A stretch of 49,012 bases of DNA, taken from positions 1 through 49,012 of the forward strand of contig CAILVY010000328.1 in the NCBI GenBank assembly GCA_903837785.1, written 5' to 3'. The DNA comes from Candidatus Hydrogenedentota bacterium. Its GTDB lineage: Bacteria; Hydrogenedentota; Hydrogenedentia; Hydrogenedentales; CAILVY01. Of the stretch, positions 17,309 to 26,289 are shown piece by piece. Position 1 is the first letter of the stretch. The number at the start of each line of letters is the position of its first letter. The position numbers and the translations under genes are program-made. The notes under the pieces are model-generated. The model did no database searches. It saw nothing but the letters and a program-made list of their open reading frames with translations, and was not told the origin of the DNA.

Positions 17309-18181
17309 ATGTTGGACGCCGTGGCCGATTTTGCTGTCGAGAACTATCCGCTGGCGCCGGGGACGTATTATCACGTTGGGGGGCCGGCGCGGCTCGCGTT
17401 GTTTCCGCGCACTATCGACGAGGCGCAGTCGGCGTATGCGTGGATGCGGTCCCAACCCGGGCCGCATCTGATTCTGGGCGGTGGATCGAACGTGCTCATT
17501 TCCGACACAGGCTTTCCGGGCATCGTACTGTTCACGACCGAACTTGGCACGCTGGAAAACCTGGGTGAGCATCGCTATCGGGCCGCTTCGGGCGTGATTC
17601 TCCAGAAGCTGGTGCGCGAGGTCATGCTGCCGAACAACTATGGCGGCGTGGGCGCGTTGACGGGCATTCCGGGTTCTGTCGGCGGCGCGATCTTCATGAA
17701 CGCGGGGACCGTGAACGGCAGCACGTGCCAATGGCTCGAGTCGGTGGACCTCCTCGGCGCCGGCGGCGCGAGGACCGTCCAAATGGCGCCGTCGCTGTAC
17801 GCGTATCGCAGCCAACGGTTCTGCGCGCCGGAGGAATTGATCCTGGGCGGCGTCTTCCGCTTCGAAGTTGCCGGAGAAGATCAGCGGGCCGTTTATCAGC
17901 ATTACATGCAGCGCCGCCGGGACACGCAACCGCAGGGATTCTGCTGCGGCAGCGTGTTCAAGAACCCGCCGGGGGAACACGCGGCGCGGCTGATCGAGCA
18001 GTGCGGCCTGAAGGGAACCCGGCAGGGCGGGGCGATCATCAGCCCGAAGCACGCCAATTTCATCATGAACGAGGATCACGCGACTTTCGCGGACATTCTG
18101 AGTCTGATTGAACTGGCCAGGCGTTCAGTTCGGGATCGATTTGGCATCGAACTAGAGGAGGAGGTGCGCATCCTCCGCTAG
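17309..18181 (+). CDS. murB: UDP-N-acetylenolpyruvoylglucosamine reductase MurB
   Basis: 290 residues, FAD-dependent reduction of UDP-GlcNAc-enolpyruvate to UDP-MurNAc in peptidoglycan synthesis. FAD-binding motifs LILGGGSNVLIS and GIPGSVGGAIFMNAG are clear. The active-site Ser (S215) lies in CGSVFKNPPG, followed by KHANFI and the C-terminal catalytic Glu in LEEEVRIL. The short form without the Tyr loop suggests type II MurB. ATG 17309 gives the family's usual N-terminus; there is no clear ribosome site, but a TATTCT box 9 bp upstream raises the possibility of a leaderless mRNA. In-frame starts at 17243 and 17273 would add an unlikely tail. The YfhO gene follows after 36 bp. Confidence 0.92.
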   Translation: MLDAVADFAVENYPLAPGTYYHVGGPARLALFPRTIDEAQSAYAWMRSQPGPHLILGGGSNVLISDTGFPGIVLFTTELGTLENLGEHRYRAASGVILQKLVREVMLPNNYGGVGALTGIPGSVGGAIFMNAGTVNGSTCQWLESVDLLGAGGARTVQMAPSLYAYRSQRFCAPEELILGGVFRFEVAGEDQRAVYQHYMQRRRDTQPQGFCCGSVFKNPPGEHAARLIEQCGLKGTRQGGAIISPKHANFIMNEDHATFADILSLIELARRSVRDRFGIELEEEVRILR

Positions 18182-18217
18182 CGGGGCGGTGCGCCAAGCG
18201 TGCATGGAAAGGATGAC

Positions 18218-20800
18218 ATGAAAGCGTTGTTTCAGGCTTGGTCATCGTTGCGTCCGGGGTGGCGCGTGTTTCTGGCGAGTCTCGTGGTGCTGAGCGCCGC
18301 GTTCGGGTTGACGTACAAGGACGTGCTGTTCTCCGACCGGCCGAACATGTCCGGCGGCTATGACGTGTACCGGGCGGCCGGGCCCTACGGCTACTACATG
18401 GACTACGCGCTGCACCACGGCGAGTTTCCGATGTGGAATCCGATGACCTTCTGCGGCATGCCGTATGCCGCGAATCCCGTGGCGGGCTTCTACTACCCGG
18501 GGAACCTCATTCGCAGCCTCCTGTCTTTCCACCCCACGCCGTACAAGACGCAGGCCGGCTACGTGATCATGATGGCGTTGCACCTGCTGCTGGGCGGCAT
18601 CGGCACCGTGTTCCTGGCGCGGCGGCACGGCGTGAGCCTCGCCGGATCCCTCGTGGCGGCCATCGCGTTTCTCCTGAGCGCGATCTGGATTCGCCGGGTC
18701 TGCGAATATCACTTTCTCTTCCTCGTGGGCTGGCTGCCGCTGCTCCTGCTCCTCACGCACCGGGCGCTGCACACGCAGAGCTGGCTGCGGAAATTCCATT
18801 ATGGCCTGGGCTGCGGCGCCATCTTCGGGATGGCGCTGCTGACCGGTTCGATGAACATGGCGCCCTACATGGCCGCCATGATCGGCGCCTACGCGGCACT
18901 GTTGTCCGTGCTGTATCCCGCGCGGGGCGGCCGCGTGGAGCGGTGGCGCCGGACGGTTTTCGGCGACGCGCTCTTCGTGGTGGTGCTGTTCGTGGTGGCA
19001 GCCCTGGCGGCGCAGGCCATGCTGCTGCCGGGGATGGAACTTGCCGGAATGAGTTCGCGCGCGAAGACCGGCGAGCATGCGCTGGCCACGCCGCAGTATC
19101 ACGGCACGTGGTGGATGCTCTTTCAGACGCTGGTCCGCTATCCCGGGCTGCGCATGGAACTCGAAAATCTGCGCGGGGCCGGCGTCGCCGCGTTGCTGTT
19201 GGGCCTGGCAGGGCTGAGCTACCACCGGCGGCGCGACGCGTTGTTGTTCCTGGGCGTGTTCCTCGTGATGTTCGACTTGAGCATGGGAACGCCGTTCCCG
19301 CTCTCGCGCCTCTTCTACAAGCTGGTGCCCATGCAGATGATCGCATCGACTCGGGCCTTCGACTTCGCCGTGCTGCCCATGGCGATTCTGGCGGGTTTCG
19401 GCGTGGACGCGGTGACCTCGGAGGCGCGTTCGCGATGGGGGGCGGTCGTCCGGAACGCGGTGCTCGCCGTCATCGGCGTCTACTGTCTGCACACGTTGTG
19501 GCCGTTGACCGGACCGGGCACCTTTCTCGGCATTTCAAAATGGGTGGTGGCGCCGCCGGCCATGGCCTTGGGCGTCATGTTGATTGCCCGCCTGCTGCCG
19601 GGCGTGGCCCTGTGGCGCGCGCTGCTCGTGATGCTCGTGCTCGCGGAAACCCTCTATTGGAACAGCAAGTACGTTCCGGCGTTCCTCTATCACCCGGACT
19701 ACGCGCGCAATGCGCGCCAGGACTGGAGCGATCGCTTCTGGGAAGACAACCGGCGGGGCGTGGACGTCTGCCAGAACCGGCATCTCTACTCGCTGAAGGC
19801 GGTGATGCACGGCTACGAGCCGGTCTACATCGAGCGCATGCGCAAGACCCTGGCCAGCGACCAGCGGGGCAGCAGTTATGCGCGGAGCGTGCGCTGGTGG
19901 GAAGTGACGGCGGAGAACAACCGGGGCAACCTGTTTCTCAAGCGCTCGCTGTGGCTGGCCCGGCAATACGTGAAGGGGCCGTTGCCCGGCAAACACGCCC
20001 TTTTCCCCGCCACCACCACGGTATTTCTGCCGCAGGCGGAGGACCTGCCGGTGCCGCGGGTCGAGGCGAAGGACGTGCCCGGCCGCGCGGTGTCCGATCA
20101 GGCCCGCGAGATCCGTTTCGCGACCCCGCAACAGATCGCCGCGCTGAACAAGCGCCTCTCCGGGGGCGGCGCCAAACGTTCCATCACCCTCCCGCCCATC
20201 GAGATGCCGGGCGTGCACTGCGCCCTGCGCGTGCGCGCGGCCGCGGGCACATCGCTCGAATATGAGACTTCATTCAAGGATTTGACGAACGGCGAAACGC
20301 AGCCGGGCAGGCATGGGAAGGCCACGACGCGGCAGGGCCGGGAGTTCGAGTTCGAATTGCCCTTGCCGGACTTTCCGAAACTGGAAGTGCGGTTCACGTT
20401 CAGTGCCGCGGGGGGCGCGGTGACGATCAGCGATTTGTGTCTGCTTGCCGATGACGCCGACGAGAACAAGCTCATCCGGATCGTGTCCCGGCGTCCCAAC
20501 GACCTGATAGTCCAGGTGGGCGAATTGCCGGAGTCCCGGATCCTCACCTTTCTCGACGCCGACTATCCGGGATGGCATGCCACCGTGGACGGAGCGCCGG
20601 TGCCCATCTATCTGGCGAACGACGCCTTCAAGGCGGTCGTGGTGCCGCCGGGGACCCATCGCGTCGAGTTTCACTTCCGCCCCTGGCGCGTGTATGCGGG
20701 CATCGGCATCAGCGGCCTGACCTTCTGCTTCGTCTTCGCCGCACTGGGCGGCCATGCGCTGCAACAGAAGCGGCGGCGCGCGGCCTTGGCGCGGCCGTAG
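18218..20800 (+). CDS. YfhO family membrane protein (GT-C fold)
   Basis: 860 residues. About 12 TM helices in the first ~470 residues, with the family's WNPMTFCGMPYAANPVAG loop after the first helix. A periplasmic region of about 300 residues follows, then a last TM helix and a basic tail. Diagnostic of YfhO is the DADYPGWHATVDGAPVPIYLANDAFKAV block (positions 20560-20637) followed by VPPGTHRVEFHF. In Firmicutes YfhO glycosylates lipoteichoic acid; in Gram-negative lineages related proteins are thought to add sugars to envelope polymers. Start ATG 18218 with AAAGGA at 18208-18213; GTG 18200 is the alternative. Lies 36 bp after murB, likely one transcript. Confidence 0.85.
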   Translation: MKALFQAWSSLRPGWRVFLASLVVLSAAFGLTYKDVLFSDRPNMSGGYDVYRAAGPYGYYMDYALHHGEFPMWNPMTFCGMPYAANPVAGFYYPGNLIRSLLSFHPTPYKTQAGYVIMMALHLLLGGIGTVFLARRHGVSLAGSLVAAIAFLLSAIWIRRVCEYHFLFLVGWLPLLLLLTHRALHTQSWLRKFHYGLGCGAIFGMALLTGSMNMAPYMAAMIGAYAALLSVLYPARGGRVERWRRTVFGDALFVVVLFVVAALAAQAMLLPGMELAGMSSRAKTGEHALATPQYHGTWWMLFQTLVRYPGLRMELENLRGAGVAALLLGLAGLSYHRRRDALLFLGVFLVMFDLSMGTPFPLSRLFYKLVPMQMIASTRAFDFAVLPMAILAGFGVDAVTSEARSRWGAVVRNAVLAVIGVYCLHTLWPLTGPGTFLGISKWVVAPPAMALGVMLIARLLPGVALWRALLVMLVLAETLYWNSKYVPAFLYHPDYARNARQDWSDRFWEDNRRGVDVCQNRHLYSLKAVMHGYEPVYIERMRKTLASDQRGSSYARSVRWWEVTAENNRGNLFLKRSLWLARQYVKGPLPGKHALFPATTTVFLPQAEDLPVPRVEAKDVPGRAVSDQAREIRFATPQQIAALNKRLSGGGAKRSITLPPIEMPGVHCALRVRAAAGTSLEYETSFKDLTNGETQPGRHGKATTRQGREFEFELPLPDFPKLEVRFTFSAAGGAVTISDLCLLADDADENKLIRIVSRRPNDLIVQVGELPESRILTFLDADYPGWHATVDGAPVPIYLANDAFKAVVVPPGTHRVEFHFRPWRVYAGIGISGLTFCFVFAALGGHALQQKRRRAALARP

Positions 20801-20821
20801 CGAAAATCCAGCCGCAGATTC

Positions 20822-20848
20822 CCGGGCGCTTCAGGCCGATGCGCCCGG
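20822..20848. terminator. Inverted repeat at convergent gene ends
   Basis: CCGGGCGC (20822-20829) pairs perfectly with GCGCCCGG (20841-20848) across an 11-nt loop and spans the stop codon of the minus-strand gene at 20831. No T-tract. Confidence 0.4.
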
Positions 20849-22357
20849 AGAGTTTTGCTGCACCTCTGCCGGCTTCTTCAGGCTGTCAAGGAACGCCAGA
20901 AGCATCATGTACAGCACCATCGCCAGGAGCAGGCAGGAGATGATGAAGAAGAGTTTGTAGCCGCGGTTCCAGAGGTAATAGCACTTGAAGGAGACGGCGG
21001 ACGTGACAAACATGAACAGCAGGCCCGCGGCGTGCGTGGGGCGTTCCATACGGCCCGCAAAGAAGAGAAACGGAACCAGAAGCATGATGTGGTAGTAGTA
21101 GGTGGGCGCGAAGAGGAAGAAGACGGGGACATAGCTGAAGGCCATCGCCTCATAATCTTCGAGCTTCTGCACCAGGAACGCGGAGGCCAGCAGCACGGCC
21201 ACCTGGATCGTCCACCACAGCCACTTCCAGTGTTCGAAGAACTGCTGCAGATCCGTGCCCCAGAAGGCCCCGCCGTTGTAGCTCATCAGAAACACGTACT
21301 TGAAGCCCACGCGCCAGGCGGAGATGTCCCGGTCGTGCGCGGCGATCTTGGCGAAAAATTCCCGCCAGATCTCCACGCCGCCATGATAGAGAATCGATGC
21401 CAGAACAAACACGGCCACGGTGCAGCCGAAGCTTGCGAAATACCCGAAATAGCGGTGGTGGATGGAGCGAGTGCGGACGAGGTCGAAGAAGAACTTCGCG
21501 CCCACGCCAAAGACGAACGCAAGGGGGAAGACGCGCGCGAGCGCCGCGTAGGCGCAGAGCCCCCCGGCCGTCTTGTACCACCCTTTCTTGAGCATGCACA
21601 CCGCCATCGTCAGGCACACCACCCAATCCAGCCGGAGAAAGGCCGCCTTGAGGGTGTAGTGGCTGAAGAGGTAGTGCACCCCGAGGAAGATGACCATGAG
21701 CAGGGCCGCGCGGTAGTCAAAGGCCCAGGCCACGCATCCGATGGCGAGCAGGAGCAGCAGGGCGTCGATGAGTGCGGTGCAGGTGAGCCGGAACAGGTTG
21801 TCCGTCGGGGCACGGTTGCTCAGGGGGGCGGCAATCATCGTCCAGACCGGGGTCGCATTGTAGCCCTTGTCCATGAGCATCCGCTTCCAGGTCTTGATGT
21901 CGAAGCCTTCGTGGAAGAAGGCGACATCACGGAGAAACTCCGCCCATCGCGGCGGCGTGAAGCGCGCCTTGCACTGCTCCGGATGCGCCAGCACCTGCTG
22001 CGCGGAAATGATGGCGCCCGTCTCGAGGTTTCGCAGCGAGGGGCTCTTCACCCGGAAATTGTTCTCGACCTCCGCGATGACGGCGGCGTCGTAGAGGTGG
22101 GTGTAGCCAAGTTCCGGCGCGTACTTCGAGCCAAGGTAATAGTGGAAGAACTCGTACTTGTTGAGATAGCCGCCCGCGCGCCACTGCGCGTCGACATAGT
22201 GCCGGACTGCCGCCAGTGCGCTGGCCAGCAGCACGGCCGCGAGAAGCCCCCGCAAGAAGGGAAAGGGGCGCTTCCCCATCAGGAGATACGCCAGGACAAT
22301 CCCGCACGCCACGAGGGGCAGCAGATAGCGAAGCGATAGAATCCACGGACTGGGCAA
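20831..22357 (-). CDS. Polytopic membrane protein, paralog of the upstream gene
   Basis: 508 residues with about 11 hydrophobic segments. Shared with its neighbour at 22367-23914 are an EFFHYYLGSKYAPELGYTHLYDA block after the second TM helix, DKGYNATPVWTM, FLRLDWV, KTAGGLCAYAALARVFP and WREFFAKI.AHD. The topology and the short acidic loops fit a GT-C/GT87-like membrane glycosyltransferase, but this is inference. The start codon is TTG at 22357, supported by AGGAAAG just upstream and by a 9-bp distance to the preceding stop; no ATG/GTG fits as well (a GTG 16 codons inside would cut the first TM helix). Confidence 0.75.
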   Translation of the reverse strand: MPSPWILSLRYLLPLVACGIVLAYLLMGKRPFPFLRGLLAAVLLASALAAVRHYVDAQWRAGGYLNKYEFFHYYLGSKYAPELGYTHLYDAAVIAEVENNFRVKSPSLRNLETGAIISAQQVLAHPEQCKARFTPPRWAEFLRDVAFFHEGFDIKTWKRMLMDKGYNATPVWTMIAAPLSNRAPTDNLFRLTCTALIDALLLLLAIGCVAWAFDYRAALLMVIFLGVHYLFSHYTLKAAFLRLDWVVCLTMAVCMLKKGWYKTAGGLCAYAALARVFPLAFVFGVGAKFFFDLVRTRSIHHRYFGYFASFGCTVAVFVLASILYHGGVEIWREFFAKIAAHDRDISAWRVGFKYVFLMSYNGGAFWGTDLQQFFEHWKWLWWTIQVAVLLASAFLVQKLEDYEAMAFSYVPVFFLFAPTYYYHIMLLVPFLFFAGRMERPTHAAGLLFMFVTSAVSFKCYYLWNRGYKLFFIISCLLLAMVLYMMLLAFLDSLKKPAEVQQNSPGASA

Positions 22358-22366
22358 TGCGCTTTC

Positions 22367-23914
22367 CTAACGTTTCCTGTGTTTCGGCGCCGGCTTCGCC
22401 GCGGATGCCGGTGCCGCTGCGATGGCGGGCGGCGCCACTCCCCCGGCAAGCATCATGGAGGCGCTCGCCAACAGTAGCAGGATGGACATGCTGAAGGAAA
22501 GCTGCAGGTCGAGCGCCCATCGGCGGTTCAGCACGAACAAGATGGCCGAAACCAAAAAGAGCCACACGGTCCCGGCCAGGCGCGGCCATGATGCCGCCTT
22601 GGGCAGAAAGAGAAACAGGGCGACCAGCAGCATGACGTGATAGTAGAAGGTGGGCGCAAAGAGGAAATAGGCCAGGGCATAGGAATAGGCCACGGACTCG
22701 TAGTCCTCCAGGCGCTGCACGATGCCCAGTGAAAGGAGCAGGACCACGGCCTGAATCATCCACCACAGCGTCTGATGATCGTTCCAGAACTGCAGCTTCG
22801 CCGCCTCGAACGGCCCCCATTGCCCGAAGGGATTCCCGTCCGTCCAGAGGAAGACATATCGAAAGCCGACCCGGATGGGCGAGAGATCGTTGTCGTGCAG
22901 ATGGATCTTGGCGAAGAATTCGCGCCAGGGCCCCAGCCCTCCATCGACCAGCACGGACATGCCGAGCAATATGGCGGCCGTTGCCCCGAACGCGGCGAAG
23001 AATCCGAAGTAGCGGCGCTCCAGCCTTCGCTTCCGGAGCGTATCCACCAGAAACTTGGCGCCCAGGCCGAACACGAAGACCGTCGGAAAGATGCGCGCCG
23101 CGCCGGCATAGGCCATGCAGGCGCCCGCGGTCTTGTAGCGCTCCTTCTTGATCAGCGAGAGCCCCATGACGAGCAGCGTTACCCAGTCGAGCCGGAGGAA
23201 CGCGCCGCGAATGTGCGTGTAGGCCATCGGGAAGAGGGTGCCGAAGAATATGACGGCAAACAAGAGGGTGCGCCCGCCGAAGGCCCAGCCGACCAGGGCG
23301 AACATGGCCGCCAGCAGGCCCAGGTCCAGGAGCATCAGCGGCGAGAGGTTCTGTGCCGGAAACGCGCTCGAGAGCACCCGGGCCACCATGTTCCAGATGG
23401 GGGTGGCATTGTACCCTTTGTCGACCAGGACCGCTCCCCAGCGCTGCGGCCCCAGGAGTCCCTGAAACACCTTGACATCCGCGCGAAAGGAGTACCACCG
23501 GTCCGTCGTGAACAGGCCCTTGTATTTCTCCTTCTGCGACAGAACCTGCTTGGCGGGCACGAAGCGGTAGGTCTCCATGCTCCGCAAGCGGTTGTGGCTG
23601 GACTTCCCCCCGTTGTTCTCCGCGTCGGCCACGAGCACGGCCGGGTAAAGATCGACATAGCCCACTTCGTGGCTGTATTTCGAGCCGAGATAGTAGTGGA
23701 AGAAGTCGTGCGGATTGAGGAAACGGCCGAATTTCGGATACTGACCGAAGTCAAAGTAGGCGAATACGGAGACGAGGGCCAGCAGCGCGAGGCAACCGTT
23801 GAGCCAGGGGCGCCAGGCCGGGTTCCGCTCCCGAAACCGAAACGCCAGCAACAGCAGCACGGCGGAGACGATAATGCACACCTTGAGAAGATGAAGTTTG
23901 GCAAGGGTATCCAC
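22367..23914 (-). CDS. Polytopic membrane protein, paralog of the downstream gene
   Basis: 515 residues, about 11 TM segments, ending in an Ala/Pro/Lys-rich tail. It carries the same blocks as its neighbour (HDFFHYYLGSKYSHEVGYVDLYPA, DKGYNATPIWNM, FLRLDWVT, YKTAGACMAYAGAARIFP, WREFFAKIHLHD), so the pair arose by tandem duplication. Probable role in transfer of lipid-linked sugars across or at the inner membrane; family not named with certainty. GTG 23914 is chosen because GGGAG lies 9 nt upstream and the hydrophobic N-terminus starts right after it. The longer open frame to 24934 is antisense shadow of thiS/thiE. Confidence 0.75.
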   Translation of the reverse strand: MDTLAKLHLLKVCIIVSAVLLLLAFRFRERNPAWRPWLNGCLALLALVSVFAYFDFGQYPKFGRFLNPHDFFHYYLGSKYSHEVGYVDLYPAVLVADAENNGGKSSHNRLRSMETYRFVPAKQVLSQKEKYKGLFTTDRWYSFRADVKVFQGLLGPQRWGAVLVDKGYNATPIWNMVARVLSSAFPAQNLSPLMLLDLGLLAAMFALVGWAFGGRTLLFAVIFFGTLFPMAYTHIRGAFLRLDWVTLLVMGLSLIKKERYKTAGACMAYAGAARIFPTVFVFGLGAKFLVDTLRKRRLERRYFGFFAAFGATAAILLGMSVLVDGGLGPWREFFAKIHLHDNDLSPIRVGFRYVFLWTDGNPFGQWGPFEAAKLQFWNDHQTLWWMIQAVVLLLSLGIVQRLEDYESVAYSYALAYFLFAPTFYYHVMLLVALFLFLPKAASWPRLAGTVWLFLVSAILFVLNRRWALDLQLSFSMSILLLLASASMMLAGGVAPPAIAAAPASAAKPAPKHRKR

Positions 23915-23998
23915 GGCCGTTGTCTCCCGATGAAGGGCATGGTATTTGGGTGTTCTCCGGGAAATCAAGATTAGGTGAGGCCTTCCACGCGCGTGCGC

Positions 23999-24004
23999 TA
24001 TAAT
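23999..24004 (+). promoter_or_regulatory. -10 box TATAAT of thiSE
   Basis: GCGCTATAATGCGG, 29 bp before the thiS ATG, with GGAGG at 24024-24028 between. The flanks match the mutS -10 box. No TPP riboswitch-like structure fits in the ~22-nt leader. Confidence 0.5.
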
Positions 24005-24032
24005 GCGGTTCCGCGGAAGCGATGGAGGTCCG

Positions 24033-24233
24033 ATGAAAATCATCCTGAACAAAGAAGAGCGCGAGATGCCGGCGGATGCCACCCTGCTCGACGTGCTGAC
24101 GCAGCTGGGCCTGAATCCCAAAGCCGTGGTGGCCCAGCGCAACGGCGACATTGTGGCCCGGGGCGATTTTGCCTCGACGATTCTCTTTGACGGCGACACG
24201 CTCGATCTCGTGCGCTTTGTGGGGGGCGGATGA
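24033..24233 (+). CDS. thiS: Sulfur carrier protein ThiS
   Basis: 66 residues with a ubiquitin-like fold. It has the typical N-terminus MKIILN, the LLDVLTQLGLNPKAVVAQRNGDIV core and the C-terminal RFVGGG. The terminal Gly-Gly is adenylated and then thiocarboxylated to deliver sulfur for the thiazole half of thiamine. The adenylating enzyme (ThiF) and ThiG are not in the window. Overlaps thiE by 4 bp (ATGA). Confidence 0.92.
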   Translation: MKIILNKEEREMPADATLLDVLTQLGLNPKAVVAQRNGDIVARGDFASTILFDGDTLDLVRFVGGG

Positions 24234-24880
24234 CGTCTCACCGGGAACGCATGGACCAATTCGCGGACTGCGCGCTCTACGTGGTCATCACGGAGGCGTT
24301 CTGCGCGGGACGCTCCGCGCTGGACGTGCTCGATGCCTGCCTGGACGCGGGGGTCCGCCTCATCCAATTCCGGGAGAAGGATCTGGAGGCGCTGGAGCTC
24401 TATCGGCGCGCGCAGGCGTTCCGCGCGCGGACCCGGGCGGCCGGGGCCCTGCTCATCATCGATGACCGCGTGGATCTCGCGCTGGCGGTCGAGGCCGACG
24501 GCGTGCATCTCGGCCGGAGCGACCTGCCGATCGATGCCGCTCGGCGCATCGCACCCGAACTGATCCTCGGCGCGTCGAGCCACGATCCCGGGCAGGCGGC
24601 GGAGGCACAGAACGCCGGCGCCAGCTACGTCAACATCGGGCCAATCTACGCAACGCAGACGAAGACGCACACGGCCGCGCCCGTGGGGCCGGAAATGATT
24701 AGCCGCGTGGCCGCGTGCCTCAGTGTGCCGTTCACGTGCATGGGCGGCATCAAGGCGCACAACGTTCACGAACTCGTGGCACGCGGCGCGCGCCACATCG
24801 CCGTCGTCACCGCGGTCACCGCCGCGCCCGATATCGCCGGCGCAGTCCAGGCGCTGCATCAGGCGATTCGCCACGCCTAG
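24230..24880 (+). CDS. thiE: Thiamine-phosphate synthase ThiE
   Basis: 216 residues, TIM barrel that joins HMP-pyrophosphate and thiazole phosphate to thiamine phosphate. Visible motifs: LIQFREKDLE (phosphate and pyrimidine contacts), LLIIDDRVDLALAVEADGVHLGRSDLP, GASSHD, YVNIGPIYATQTK and the GGI phosphate loop. Translationally coupled to thiS through a 4-bp overlap. The Kor operon that follows contains a thiamine-diphosphate enzyme subunit, which may explain the grouping. Confidence 0.93.
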   Translation: MTSHRERMDQFADCALYVVITEAFCAGRSALDVLDACLDAGVRLIQFREKDLEALELYRRAQAFRARTRAAGALLIIDDRVDLALAVEADGVHLGRSDLPIDAARRIAPELILGASSHDPGQAAEAQNAGASYVNIGPIYATQTKTHTAAPVGPEMISRVAACLSVPFTCMGGIKAHNVHELVARGARHIAVVTAVTAAPDIAGAVQALHQAIRHA

Positions 24881-24950
24881 CGGCGCTTCAGTTCTCCATC
24901 CCGGGTTGCCTCCATGCTTTCGTGCCGGCCGCAAATCGCGAATACTGCGA

Positions 24951-24980
24951 TTGACAATGTGCCCGGGGCTTTGCTAGGGT
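24951..24980 (+). promoter_or_regulatory. Promoter of the Kor operon
   Basis: TTGACA (24951-24956), 18-bp spacer, extended -10 TGC-TAGGGT (24972-24980). It lies in the 143-bp gap after thiE and would start transcription near 24986, so the Kor genes can be expressed separately from thiSE. Confidence 0.6.
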
Positions 24981-25023
24981 CTGACTTCGTCTTTTGGCTG
25001 AATTCTCAGATGCAGAGGTGGTT

Positions 25024-25230
25024 GTGGGCAGGATCGAAATCAACGCCGCATTGTGCAAGGGGTGTTATCTTTGCATCGAGGCGTGCCGCAAGAAGCACAT
25101 CGAGATCGATGACCGCCTGAACGTGCAGGACGTCCTTCCCGTCCGCGTCATTCCCGGCACGGAGTGCACGGCCTGTCCCCGCTGCGCCATGGTGTGTCCC
25201 GAATCGGCGATAGAGGTATTCCACGATTGA
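25024..25230 (+). CDS. korD: 2-oxoacid:ferredoxin oxidoreductase delta subunit, 2[4Fe-4S] ferredoxin
   Basis: 68 residues. Two complete cluster motifs, CKGCYLCIEAC and CTACPRCAMVCP, each Cys-x2-Cys-x2-Cys-x3-Cys, bind two [4Fe-4S] clusters. It passes electrons from the TPP site of the oxidoreductase to free ferredoxin. GTG 25024 is preceded by GAGG; GTG 25018 or TTG 24994 are alternatives and would add 2-10 residues. Its TGA overlaps the korA ATG (TGATG at 25228-25232). Confidence 0.85.
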   Translation: MGRIEINAALCKGCYLCIEACRKKHIEIDDRLNVQDVLPVRVIPGTECTACPRCAMVCPESAIEVFHD

Positions 25231-26288
25231 TGGAACGTTGTGAACGCAAGACGCTGACGATGGGCAACATCGCCGTGGCCGAAGGCGCCATCCAGGCCGG
25301 TTGCCGCGCCTATTTCGGCTATCCCATCACGCCGCAGAATGAGATCCCGGAGTACCTGTCGCGGCGCTTGCCCGAGGTTGGCGGGATCTTCCTTCAGGCG
25401 GAAAGCGAACTGGCCAGCATCAACATGGTTTTGGGCGCGTCGGCCGCGGGCACGCGCGTGATGACGAGTTCCTCGGGTCCCGGGATTTCGCTGATGCAGG
25501 AAGGCATCTCGTTTCTGGCGGGCAGCCAGTTGCCGGCGGTGATTGTGAATGTGATGCGCTGCGGCCCGGGCCTGGGCGGGATCAAGCCGACGCAGGCCGA
25601 TTATTTTCAGGCGACGCGCGGCGGGGGCCATGGCGATTACCGCACGCTCGTGCTTGCGCCGAACAATGTCCAGGAGATGTTCGACTTCACCGTGCGGGCC
25701 TTCGAGCTGGCCGACAAGTACCGCAATCCCGTGCTCATTTTGGCGGACGCCATCCTGGGCCAGATGAAGGAGCCGGCCACACTCGTGCCGGAATACCCGC
25801 CGCTGGATTTCGACAAGACGGATTGGATCCTGAACGGGGCGCATCAGCGCCCGGCGCGCAACCTGCGCAGCATGTATCTCGAGGACGACGATCAGGAAGA
25901 CCTCAATTACGTGCTGCAGCGGAAGTATGAGCGCATGGAACAGGACGAGCCGCTCGCCGAAGAGCGCTGGACAGAGGACGCCGGGTTGCTCGTGGTGGCC
26001 TTCGGCACCTCCGCCCGTGTCGCGCGGGCCGCGGTGACGCAGGCGCGGAACGAGGGCATCCGCGCCGGGGTCTTCCGGCCCATCACGCTGTATCCCTATC
26101 CCCGGGCGGCCCTGCGCGCCCTCGGCGAGCGCATCAAGCGCATGCTCGTGGTCGAGATGAACTGCGGCCAGATGCTGGAAGACGTGCTGGCGATCGTCCC
26201 CCCGGATGTCGAGGTGCGTTTCCATGGCCGTCCAGGCGGCGGCGTCCCCACGCCGGACGAGATCCTGGAAAAGATCAAGGAGTCTTAA
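25230..26288 (+). CDS. korA: 2-oxoacid:ferredoxin oxidoreductase alpha subunit
   Basis: 352 residues. Pyrimidine-binding TPP domain at the start (GNIAVAEGAIQAGCRAYFGYPITPQNE, then SELASINMVLGASAAGTRVMTSSSGPG), followed by the transketolase C-terminal-like domain (GLLVVAFGTSARVARAAVTQARNEGIRAGVFRPITLYPYP). The length without a fused gamma domain and the IKPTQADYFQATRGGGHGDY block fit KorA/VorB-type enzymes. It decarboxylates 2-oxoglutarate or branched-chain 2-oxoacids to acyl-CoA with reduction of ferredoxin; the reverse, carboxylating direction is also possible. Start ATG 25230 overlaps the korD stop; ATG 25260 is an alternative. Confidence 0.9.
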   Translation: MERCERKTLTMGNIAVAEGAIQAGCRAYFGYPITPQNEIPEYLSRRLPEVGGIFLQAESELASINMVLGASAAGTRVMTSSSGPGISLMQEGISFLAGSQLPAVIVNVMRCGPGLGGIKPTQADYFQATRGGGHGDYRTLVLAPNNVQEMFDFTVRAFELADKYRNPVLILADAILGQMKEPATLVPEYPPLDFDKTDWILNGAHQRPARNLRSMYLEDDDQEDLNYVLQRKYERMEQDEPLAEERWTEDAGLLVVAFGTSARVARAAVTQARNEGIRAGVFRPITLYPYPRAALRALGERIKRMLVVEMNCGQMLEDVLAIVPPDVEVRFHGRPGGGVPTPDEILEKIKES

Positions 26289-26289
26289 G

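Noticed and set aside
24005..24032. TPP riboswitch upstream of thiS
   Set aside because: The leader is only about 22 nt and has no THI-box motifs.
23915..24934. N-terminal extension of the membrane protein gene at 22367
   Set aside because: Antisense to thiS/thiE; the GTG at 23914 has a ribosome site.
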